This document shows, piece by piece, positions 51,041 through 60,635 of a DNA stretch of 64,000 bases (the first letter of the stretch is position 1; every line of letters begins with the position of its first letter). Position numbers and translations under genes: made by a program. The notes under the pieces are model-generated. The model made no database searches. It was not told where the DNA came from and worked only from the letters and a program-made list of their open reading frames with translations. The stretch lies in assembly GCF_026914265.1 (NCBI RefSeq), contig NC_069130.1:15588366-15652365 (forward strand), read 5' to 3'. The DNA comes from Mya arenaria. Lineage: Eukaryota > Mollusca > Bivalvia > Myida > Myidae.

Positions 51041-53256
51041 TGTGTTTTCTTCTGCAATTTTCGTATGAAAGAGTAAAATAATGATACTAGAATAAGTGTT
51101 TTCAGATGCATAACCGGACAAACTTTTGGTAAGAAAAATGAGCGAGCTACTTTTAGCCGTTTTCAGTTGAATCAGAATGAATGGGTTTAAATTAAACTAA
51201 TAATTGTAGTATTACAAGTCGTATTATCACATACGCTGTGCAAATAGAAAATGGACCTACGTTATCTACATACAGATATATTCAAATCGCTGGGATGGCC
51301 AGATTCTTCCGCAAGCCCCTACTGTGCTACTGTTCAACAGTGAAAAGACGGAATCTTACTTCGGATTTGAGGTTTGTTCGAAAAATATTGATTGTATTCC
51401 GGATTACTATTGTTATCTTTACTTTTAATTTTATTGGCAACCAAAGAGGATATTAACAATGGTCGGGGACTAGTCATATAGCAACAGTTAAAAGAATAAT
51501 AGTTTGACAGTCCAGGTGTTGGAATCTTTCACCAACGTAGGCCGATAAGTATATTAGCTTTCGGACAGTGATCTACATCGAAATATGTCGTACATTGCTG
51601 ATATGTATTCACTTAAAGGCGGAAGAGAAATACGATGGACTAATAAAAAGAAAAGAACATAAAGACTGGCGATATTTTCGGTTCAAAATGGATCTTCACA
51701 GAGAGAAAGTATGTTGTTACTTATATGTGTTTTGAAAATTGAATAATGCATACCGTTATTTAGTTACAGTAAGTGGTTTTTTACTTGTGTACTTTTATAG
51801 TTGGTATAAGCATAACATCCATGTAGTACCACTTTTAAAACTTACATAACTATTTAACTGTCTATTTTCTAAACAATTATCTGTTTGAAACGTAAAAATA
51901 ATTTTCTTTGATGTCTAATTAACCACTTTTTAGAAACTCACACGGAAAATGACTATAAAAGATGCACAAGGGAGAAATATGCCTGCGGTGGAAGTTTTTG
52001 CCGCTGCCATTAGACATTTGAAGAATCATTTTATGGAGCAGGCTAAGCTGAGGGTAAAAATCCAGGAGAATGAAGTTCGTTGGGTGATCACCGTCCCTGC
52101 TATCTGGAGTGATGATGCCAAAGAATTCATGGTTGTGGCGGCAGAAATGGTTTGTCGTCATACTTCGTTTAAAATGCAACCATATAATTCGTCGATACGA
52201 GGCTTTTTCATGGTTATTTAAACCATCATAACTTGCATATACGCCTAAGGTCATAATTAAAATTCCAAGTAAAATGTTTTTTTTTTTTTTTTTTTTAATT
52301 TCAGCCTTATTTTGGCATTAAGAACATGAACGTCACACCGAAAATTTGACATCCTGCTGTGACAACACGGCATTTGTTTTCATTTGGACTGTATCATAAT
52401 ACTATCGTTAATGCATTTGATTATGAAAATATGGTTTTGATAGAAAATATGGGCCTCCTTCAGTATCATTAAGTTGGGTCTGTGTGACATAATGTTTGAA
52501 TATAAGTATTGAAAAACATTGAAGTGTCAGATACAAATACAAATATTTGCTTTTCTAAAGCTGGAATAAAAGAAGATAAATTATCACTTGCAAGGGGTTA
52601 AATTCAAAGCTAGTTGTGGTTTGTCCAGGGATAACGTCCTCACCCTGCTTCACAAACACCTTGAAAATGTCTTCACATATGTAGGATCCGTCTCTTCTTT
52701 GCATACGATGTACAACCGGATGTAATTTGCTGTCAAAATCTACCGCTGTACTTATTCCTAAAATGAGACAAACGCTATGTACTGGTTCTTACTGTCGACG
52801 GTGATTTGTATCGGAAATCTCAAATATTCGAGGTCAAAGATCTATGATTATGATACAGAAAATGGAATGAATAAAATACTTCATATACATGCATATTCGA
52901 AACTACTTTCTCATATATGGAGTATGGTGATGTATTAAAGCAATTGCAATTATTTCAATAATACTTTAAATCTCTTACTGTACTGACTTTGTTTAAGTTA
53001 GGATTTTGTTAAAAACATGATATGTGTCTTTATGCATTTTTCATAGATAATACAAATGTGTTTTTAAATAATAGTCTAATCTGGATCAAATAAAAAGTTA
53101 ACTTGCCATAAGCGTATCTTGGTTTCCGGGTTGATATGATTTTGGGGTTAAATCCATATGATACAGCTCCTGGAAAAAAAAACAGAAATAGGGGATATAA
53201 AAAGATATTTATTGATATCTTAACACAACTATTTCATACTTCAATTATCGTAGTTG

Positions 53257-53260
<4 letters not shown>

Positions 53261-53310
<50 letters not shown>

Positions 53311-53420
53311 AAAGAGAGAAAGAGAGAGAGAGAGCGCTCGCTCGCGCGCTCGCTCGCGAGAGAGAGAGAGAGAGAGGAGTTGGAGAGAGAGTAAGAGGGG
53401 GTGGAGAGAGAGAGGGGGTG

Positions 53421-53452
<32 letters not shown>

Positions 53453-53489
53453 AGAGAGAGCGAGAGAGCGAGCGAGAGAGAGAGAGAGT
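53261..53489. repeat. (GA)n purine tract with a CGCTCG core, intron 6 of gene 2
   Basis: About 230 bp of GA/GGGGGA repeats, interrupted near 53,334 by CGCTCGCTCGCGCGCTCG and similar self-complementary sequence. The 78-codon minus-strand frame through it (Leu-Ser-rich) is an artefact of the repeat. Confidence 0.95.
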
Positions 53490-54629
53490 TTCAAATAATA
53501 AGGATCTTACAAAGATAGCAGGGATTTAAACACATCGGATCTTTTAAGAAATGCACATTTGAATTGCTTGTTACCTTGCACAATAACTAAACCTTCATGC
53601 TCAGGAACAATCAGCTTTATTTCGGGGTGTTTTTAAGACTTTCCATGACTTCTTCCTTTACTACTTTCGACTCTGAAAATCCACCCGCCATTACCACAGC
53701 ATTCAAACTTGCCAACTCGGTTTTTCTCAGCAGAATTCGAAGATGTGCTACTATTTTTGAAACTGAATTTTCAAAGGCAGACAACAAGAAGGAATTGTGA
53801 ATCCGAATTTTATCCTCTTTAAGCTCAGCTTTCCCATGAAATGTTCGCTAGCCAGAGCGCTTTTCAACTGAGCAGACTTTTTTGCTTTCTTCATTGCATG
53901 TGGTAGTCTAAATGTAATAACGCCTTCAGCCTTGAAGTTCTTATGCCTTTTTCCAACAATTGTTTTCTTTTTTATTTCAATTTCGGCATCCAGTTCACGT
54001 TTGGAGTCAGCGATTTTAATATTTGTCTTTAGGTCTGTCATAAAATCCGTCCCAAAGAGGCCTTCGAATATACGTAAAAAACCATCATCGACAAGGGTGC
54101 CTCCCCATTCACCGCCTGAAGGTTCAATCAGTGCCTGCAGAGTGCCGTCTCTTTGCACTTCATGTGCGGTAATGTCAACAGTTCCACCTAGCGATACAAT
54201 TTTTAAATTTGACTTTGCAAAGTCGTCAATTGGTGATTTAAAGTTATAAAACGATACTAATTAGTGGCATTATAAAGGCTTTTTTCGATTCTCTACATGT
54301 TTCTGTACAACGTTCGTGACTTGCCTCATATGTACCGCTAACGACGACCCTGACAAAACAAGAGATTTTTGTCCCCACCCCCGACCGCAATATTGGCAAG
54401 CATATTTGGATAATTTAATGAAATTTGCATGGACCAACATGACAGATGACTAGCATTAACATTTGATGCCTTTGTCGCAGTTTTAAGATTATGACTATTC
54501 AAAGGGTGAGGATGGACGTTACAGTTTTTTTTATCATGTTCAGATGATAACTGATATTTGCAGATAAACATGTATCCTCTTAGAAGAAGGAAATAAGTAA
54601 ATATGACGTAATTTTTATGACCAACATGA

Positions 54630-55560
54630 GTTGCGACCTTGACCTTTGACTCTATGACCTCAAAATCGAGTCACCCAGGCCTAAATGACAAGTTTGAGGA
54701 CCATAGGCACAGGCATTGTCGAGTTATCACACATACAAGTTTTTTGCTTTCAATGTCACATTGACCTTGACATTCGACAATATGACCCATGAAATCAATA
54801 TGGGTCATCTTTGGTCAAGCCCAACCTGCAATTCAAGTTTGAGCGACATGGGTGCAGGCCTTGTCAAGTTATCACTTGGACAACCTTTTCGCATTCAAGG
54901 TTACTATGACCTTGACCTTTGACCCGATAACCCCTTAAATCAAAAGAGGTCATCTACTCGTCAGGTCCAGCCTCCATAAAATATTTGATGACCATAGGTC
55001 CAGGCTTTGTTGAGTTATCACTCGGATAAAATTTGTCAACCTTTTTGCTTTAAAGGTCACTGTGACCTTGATCTTTGAACAAATGACCCCAAAAATAAAA
55101 TAAATAGGGGATATCAACTGACTAGGGCAAACTTTCGTGGACACTGTGACCTTGACCTGATGACCCCTGAAAACAATAGAGGTCATTGATTGATCTGGTC
55201 CAACATTCAAGTCAATGTTTAGGGCAAAGGCATTGTCTTGTATCACTCGAAAAACCTTTTAGCATCCAATGTCACTGTGACCTTGACCTTTGACCAAATA
55301 ACACCTTTAATCAATAGGGGTGATCTACTGGTCAGGTCCAGCTTCAATATCCAGTTTGATGAGAATAAGTACAGGAATTGTTGAGTTTTCACTCGGACAA
55401 GCTTTGACAACCCTTTCAGGTTAAATGTCACCGTGATATTTACCTTTTTCTCGATGACCCCTAATATCATAAAGGGTTATCTACTGGTCAGACCCTACAT
55501 TCATGTTGAGATTGATGACAAAGTTCAGGAATTAAGGAGTTATCACTCGTACAAGCTTTG
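54630..55560. repeat. Degenerate ~150-bp tandem repeat rich in TGACCTTGACC half-sites
   Basis: TGACCTTGACCTTTGACC or close variants recur near 54,637, 54,763, 54,906, 55,065, 55,145 and 55,278. A second block, GAGTTATCACTCGGACAA, recurs near 54,720, 54,867, 55,012, 55,239, 55,384 and 55,538, mostly 144-154 bp apart. The first block is a direct repeat of TGACCT (AGGTCA) half-sites, the core bound by nuclear receptors. The array lies in intron 5 of gene 2. Open frames across it are a by-product. Confidence 0.8.
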
Positions 55561-55564
55561 GTCT

Positions 55565-55642
55565 ACTGACGGACAGACAGACGGACCGACTGACGGACCG
55601 ACCGACCGACCGACTGACCGATTGACTGACCGACCGACTGAC
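55565..55642. repeat. GACCGACC/GACGGAC simple repeat ending the half-site array
   Basis: About 75 bp of 4-bp repeats (ACGGACAGACAGACGGACCG and similar) close the array on its right. Similar tails close dispersed repeats in other invertebrate genomes; a shorter GACCGACCGACC tract sits near 6,460 here. Confidence 0.85.
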
Positions 55643-57439
55643 TAACATGTACACAGCAATATAACCCCTCTTTTTCGAAGGGAGCATTAGGCATCCGACA
55701 AAACCGGTACGTTAAGTATTTGTAAAACAGACGGCGTAAATACACTAGTGTTACGTATTTTTGACTTTGTTAAAAACTTTTTTCATAAATCAAAATACAA
55801 TGTAATTCAATGCGAAACTCACCTCCAAGATCGAGAACGAGAAACTTAAATCCCGGCGGAAATGGTTGAATTGTTGCATCTTTGCCCTGTTCTCTAAGGT
55901 TTGCAAGTCTTATTTGTTTGCAGTAAATAGCCGCAGCTTCCGGCTCGTATGCAAGTGTTAATTTATCTTTTCTTGTTCCAGCCTTATTAAGACAAATGTA
56001 TAAATATAATATGTATGTGTCTAACTCGTAAACTATTATACGTACATTTTAAAATAGATATTTACATATTTGTATTCATATATATATTAAGTGCCAAATT
56101 ATCATATTTGCAATACATATGTGTATAACGGACCCCAGATTTTAATTCAGATTAGGACCAACAAGCAATCATGTCATTTTGTCCAATACATGAGATTCGG
56201 AGAAGGGGACTCATACACGAGTTTAATTAGGGCCCTACGCGTTATAGAAAAAAAAAACGATAAAGTTATGAGAAGTTCGTGTATCTACGATTTATATTAT
56301 GGCATTTCATAGTATTTATGATCACATACCAATTTAGCCGCTTCTATCATGACTTGTTTAGCAGCATCGTTCCAGATTGCAGGGACGGTAATCACCCATC
56401 GAACTTCATGCTTCTCGAGCTCAACCCTTTCTTGAGCCTGTTCCATAAAATGGTTTTTCAAATGTCTCATGGCAGCGGCAAAAACTGTGTTCGCAGGCAT
56501 CGTTTTACCTTGTGCATCTGCTATAACCATTGTTCGAGTGAGTTTCGAAAAACGTATATAGTTAGACGCAAAATAAAATTATGTCTGGTTATTAAACGAT
56601 AAATGTGTATCAAGAACGCAAATGGTGAATATGGTACAAAAGGAATGTTCATATTATATTTACAATAAAATAATGAATCTTAAATGTATTACAATATAAA
56701 TAAATAACAATTAAATGTCACCAAAAATAACGTCATGCAAACATTAATGTCTAAAACACATATACAAGTCGACATACCTTCTTTCTATGAAGATCCATTT
56801 TGAACCTTCGGAAATAATGCCAATTTTTTATGCTCGTCTTCTTCTATAAGTTCAGCGTATTTATTTTCTGCCTTTAAATGAATAAATATATGCAATGTAA
56901 CAACACCTTGCCTCTCCAACTAGATTATATCATAGTGACGGTAAATAACAATCATCTTTGATCGTATTTTTAAAAAAAAAAAAATACAACATCAGAAGGC
57001 AAGAATGCGCTCTAAATTATTCGAACAAACCTCAAATCCAAAGTAAGATTCCGTCTCATCACTGTTAAACAATACTACGGTTGGTGCCTGCAGAAGTGTC
57101 TCGCCTTCCCAACGATTTGCGTAGATCTGTTTGCACAATTAAGTATTCTATATTTGACAGCTATAAATAATGTACTGGTATAAACCACGGGTAATATGTT
57201 TTATGATTGTAGTATATACTTATTATTTTTTATTCGACTGCATAAAACTTAAGAGGCCTGGTTGAAGAAATGTCTTTCTTAATAATCCATGATATTGTTC
57301 TCCGGTTTATAGGCCTTGATTCACATCCGGGTGCCATATTTTCTACGTACTGTTAATTGGCTATTTGCCAGTTAGGACTGAATTCAAAGGAAAAGGGGCT
57401 GAACAAGTGTTAAATATCTTTATGAAGAATTTACTAAGT

Positions 57440-57835
57440 TCGCTAAATGTATCATGATTAGAAATTGATATTGAAGACGGTACATGTTCGTCAGTTTTCA
57501 TGTATACAGACGATGTATTTCTTCTTGCAAAGTTAAAACATTATATACAAACTATGCTTAAATGTTTATGTAAATAGTATATATGTTGATAAATATGACC
57601 GAAAAATAGGCTATACATTTTGATACAAGATTCATGTCAAGATCTTAAGGTGTTTATTAATGTAATGACCAAGTTTTGGAGTATTCTAAAAAACATAATT
57701 ATTTTGGTGTGTTAATAAATGAATCTATTAATTATAATGCAATAGTAGAGCATAATGTTTTGGGTCTTCTAATTGCGAAATCTAAAAATAAAAACAAGAT
57801 TCCAAGCAATGTGTAGATAAACCTTGTAAAACGCT
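57440..57835 (+). mobile_element. Degraded LINE reverse-transcriptase fragment in intron 1 of gene 2
   Basis: Reading plus near 57,488-57,540 gives SVFMYTDDVFLLAK, which fits the YADD-type catalytic box of non-LTR reverse transcriptases (here YTDD). About 130 bp on, in another frame, KKHNYFGVLINESINYN resembles the YLGV segment that follows it. Stops and shifts separate them. It is antisense to gene 2, so it is a fossil insertion in the intron. Confidence 0.5.
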
Positions 57836-58476
57836 TTAAGTTACACAAAGTGTACCGCAGTTCAAGCAATGCAATTGCAATACGAAATGCATCCCGTCCA
57901 AACGCTTGTAACGTTATGTCAGAATAATTGAAGATTAATAACACAATTAATTGAAAGACGATTTGTGGAAAAAAGCTGATAACAATGTTGAAAAGTTTTG
58001 TTTTCTCCTACAACATTATATAAAATGGTTTAATTATTTGATAGATTCAAGATCATAGAGCATACAGGTCATAAAATACATGCATAAAAAAACCTAAAAC
58101 ATGAAAATAAAATAGTACACATACTTCAACTGCATGTCCTCTTAAATAAGGTTCATTGATAACAGCGATCAATAAAAGTAATTAAAACTTTTTTTCTGCA
58201 ACCGGTTACACCCTTAACATAGTGAACTTCAGGAATGTTTAAGTAAATTTGAATTCAAAATCTGACTTATTGAAAAAAGCTGTTTAAAATACGGGAAGCG
58301 AATCTACGAACAATCTTGGATTTGTTCACATACAGATTATGCCTACGGAAAGCAAAACTACGAACCTTCAGTGGATCTTGTAAGTACTCCTCCCTCCAAG
58401 AGTAAGCGTAACCGGAAAACGTCGTTCCAAAATCTATCGCCGCAACAACTATTTCTTTTATATTCGTATCACTCAT

Positions 58477-59444
58477 CTTTTTTCAGTTAATTTTATATTG
58501 AATTTATACGTAATCTTTGCAAAATCAGTGCAATAACCTTCCGTTTCGCATGCAGGTAGTTTATATTATACTTCCTCCTCTACTTCATAGAATTAAATTG
58601 TAAATTTATAAATATTTGCCTGTACCTATAGGTACTATTATGGCTTATCACTATTTAATTGTATATTGAACGGTTATTGCGTGCTGTATAAAGATATACA
58701 CTATCTGAATCATATTTTTAAGAGATTAAATACCGGCAACATTTTTTTCAACTTGTTAAGATTGAACTATTTTACTTACTTTAATATACAATCATAAACT
58801 GACAGATACGATTACAATTACGAATATTAATAAGAAATAAAAAACACCCGGTCTAAAACATATATTCATTGTTATGATACTACTAAAACAACTTCTTCAT
58901 CCATTATAGTTTTAAGGACATAGTATAAGAACAATACACAGTAAAAAACAAAGTAAGCATTTTAAATAAAAAGTATTGTACAGAAAATTCAATACTGCCA
59001 TGACATATATATAAACCACGGCAATAACTCACTATATGTTCAGGTCTGTACGAAAGTATTTGATTTACACAGACAACAATTTGCCAGATAAAACAATATT
59101 GCCAAAGGCAGATCCTTGAAAGAGTAAAGAAAGATCGCCATCACAAAGATATATATGTTTATGTATATATAAATTTATTGTCAATTGCCCATTGCTATAT
59201 TTCACGCAGTCTTAATAATCCTCATTAATAAATATCATATCCATAATGATACCATTAAGTTCAGATAATAAAGATAATACACATTACTAAAACGAATAAT
59301 TCAGTAATATGATATCAATCTATAAATTAGATCTCTGCAGTCATTAAACAAGTGTATTTGCTATCAGGATTATCTGTTAATGAATTGTTAATGAAATGGG
59401 AAACAATTCCATTTACAAAATGTGTATGTAGTAAACCAGTTATC
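58477..59444. other. Upstream flank of gene 2
   Basis: AT-rich non-coding sequence upstream of the gene 2 start. Nothing recognisable; it does not resemble the upstream region of gene 1 beyond the first tens of bases. Confidence 0.45.
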
Positions 59445-59663
59445 TTATTGTGGGTATCGTCGCAGTGCTAAATATGCAGCTGTTGTAGTTGTTGCTGTTT
59501 TTGAAAGTGTTTCTGATGTTTGTCTAGATGATATGGTCGACACATCATTATCAGTGTATACGTTTTCCGTTTCCATGTCCATCTTCGGAACGTCCATGCG
59601 TACGATTTGATAAACTTGACGACGTATCCAGTTTCCACTTTCAATCGTATTAACATCGTTAAT
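59445..59663 (-). CDS. Possible terminal exon, unassigned
   Basis: A minus-strand frame, bounded by a stop upstream and TAA at 59,445, reads NWIRRQVYQIVRMDVPKMD, then ENVYTDNDVSTISSRQTSET and a Thr-rich end (LALRRYPQ). It is hydrophilic and Ser/Thr-rich like a cytoplasmic tail. No family recognised and no clear acceptor. The overlapping 59,468-59,713 frame on the same strand is the ATG-containing alternative. Confidence 0.22.
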   Translation of the reverse strand: MNDVNTIESGNWIRRQVYQIVRMDVPKMDMETENVYTDNDVSTISSRQTSETLSKTATTTTAAYLALRRYPQ

Positions 59664-59848
59664 TTAGGGTCCTTTGCGATTTTGAATGGTCGAATGTGTC
59701 CATTTGTTTTCATTTCGAAAATCCCAAACTATTTTATTCACCCCTAGCTCAAACGCTTGTGTCTTTCTGGTGTTTTGGACTGTTTATTTTCAACCGTATT
59801 TTAACGAGGTCTAGACGAGAAAGCTTGCGTTTGTTTTAGTGCTTTGCT

Positions 59849-60223
59849 GTGTATTTCTATATGCCTACAGAAAAGAAGCAAGCTTCCGGTGAAACGAAGC
59901 AGTTTAACGGGCTGCTGATTTCAAAGCACTACAAAGTTTTAAACTTTAAACAAAACATTCAGCTTGGCCATTTCTACTCAGATACGCAGACGTTTCATGT
60001 GTTGTTTTTTACAAAGAAGATGGAAATATTTACTCTTGAGTTGAGGGACCGTTGTTGCTGTCAATCTGACACAATACGCGATAACGTCCACATAAGGTAC
60101 GTAACACATCAAGATTCAATGTTGAATACAGCTATTTCGCCCTTTCTCAACTATGAGCTGATTTCCAGAGCCTTGAGAAATTTAGAAACCACTAAAATCT
60201 GCAGAGCTGAAGGAAGTTCGTGA
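59849..60223 (+). CDS. Hypothetical open frame of about 125 codons
   Basis: Open from GTG at 59,849 with an in-frame ATG at 59,861. An acceptor-like ATGCCTACAG ends at 59,870. It encodes FNGLLISKHYKVLNFKQN, LELRDRCCCQSDTIRDN and ends RAEGSS. Base composition is more balanced than its surroundings. No domain recognised; it could be an exon of an unknown gene or a mobile-element remnant. Confidence 0.25.
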   Translation: MYFYMPTEKKQASGETKQFNGLLISKHYKVLNFKQNIQLGHFYSDTQTFHVLFFTKKMEIFTLELRDRCCCQSDTIRDNVHIRYVTHQDSMLNTAISPFLNYELISRALRNLETTKICRAEGSS

Positions 60224-60443
60224 GTCAATCAATATAATAAACGATGATTTGAATTCGCCTTTGAGTATTAGCGAGCTGCTCATGCTTATGGTAATGTTAT
60301 AATATAGTTTCTTTAAATTGGTAAACAACTAGTTTTCTATCAAACCTATAAAATTCAAAATAATTAAAGTGGTCTCTGCTTCGTGCTTATCCTCATGTCT
60401 TTGTTAATACTATGTTCCTGGATATTAACATGCTACTGGTGGC

Positions 60444-60635
60444 GTGAGTGAAATTGTGGATCTTGGGTTCTGGCTCGATGATGTTGAATGTACAGGTCTT
60501 AAGTCAAATCTAAGTGGTGAGTGCAATCAATTCGTCTGGGTTATTGATGATTGCGAAACCATAAAGTACGTCGCAGTTTCATTCGGCAATCCATTCGCCG
60601 ATGTGTATTTTTTTCATTTTTCAAGAACTGGATAA
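60444..60635 (+). CDS. Hypothetical open frame of about 63 codons
   Basis: It starts at GTG, so as an ATG-initiated gene it is not credible. As an exon it would read SEIVDLGFWLDDVECTGLK, GECNQFVWVIDDCETIKYV and end SRTG. The Cys spacing and acidic content look protein-like but no family is recognised. It could pair with the 59,849-60,223 frame, though no donor or acceptor pair was established. Confidence 0.2.
   Translation: MSEIVDLGFWLDDVECTGLKSNLSGECNQFVWVIDDCETIKYVAVSFGNPFADVYFFHFSRTG

Larger units (their letters stand above)
39980..52592. repeat. Right arm of the large inverted repeat
   Basis: This 12.6-kb arm is the reverse complement of 27,087-38,787. The length difference of 912 bp is almost fully accounted for by four changes: a 940-bp hAT insertion with its target duplication, about 31 bp of extra TA repeat, a 65-bp tandem duplication, and loss of about 126 bp between short AATATT repeats (present at 29,822-29,953 on the left, absent near 49,850 on the right). 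The arm ends at 52,592, fused to the last exon of gene 2. Confidence 0.95.
45860..52592 (+). pseudogene. 3'-truncated plus-strand copy of HSPA12-like gene 1
   Basis: The exons mirror gene 1: 45860-45970, 51276-51371, 51619-51708, 51934-52149, and the first 32-33 bp of exon 5 up to 52,592. They encode the phosphate-1 loop and first core strands only; phosphate-2, the adenosine motif and the C-terminus are absent. There are three differences from gene 1 in coding sequence: Glu to Lys in YREEY (GAG to AAG), a 3-bp in-frame loss in exon 3 (FQR to FR), and a G-to-A change in the exon 5 acceptor (CTAAG to CTAAA), which moves the AG by one base. The copy then runs into gene 2 exon 8 in antisense. 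It cannot make an HSP70-type ATPase, but it could be transcribed because its upstream DNA is copied too. Confidence 0.9.
52593..58476 (-). pseudogene. HSPA12-like gene 2, truncated and frameshifted paralogue
   Basis: Exons in gene 1 order: 58476-58366, 57126-57031, 56871-56778, 56545-56330, 55982-55823, 54187-53575, 53169-53107, 52757-52593. The motifs AAIDFGTTFSGYAYS, VRWVITVPAIW, LAYEPEAAAIYC and LVLDLG are kept. Lesions: (1) exon 3 has one extra A in a 6-A run after GAGCAT, giving a frameshift; (2) the exon 4 acceptor is CG instead of AG (TTTTTCG before AAACTC); (3) exon 6 shifts frame after ALASEHFMGK and again near KNTPK; (4) the last exon stops being homologous after FEFNP at 52,593, where the palindrome arm starts, and reading through adds 12 foreign residues before TAG. 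Exon 7 has a GC donor (GCAAGT), which is tolerated. Several lesions together make a sequencing error an unlikely full explanation. Confidence 0.9.

Noticed and set aside
27087..52592. Palindrome explained as a single fold-back sequencing molecule
   Set aside because: The arms differ by a transposon with target duplication, a 65-bp duplication, a deletion and substitutions, and have a 1.2-kb spacer. A haplotype joining error in assembly is not excluded and is listed as the main check.
53258..53494. 78-codon Leu-Ser-rich frame
   Set aside because: Produced entirely by the GA/CT microsatellite.
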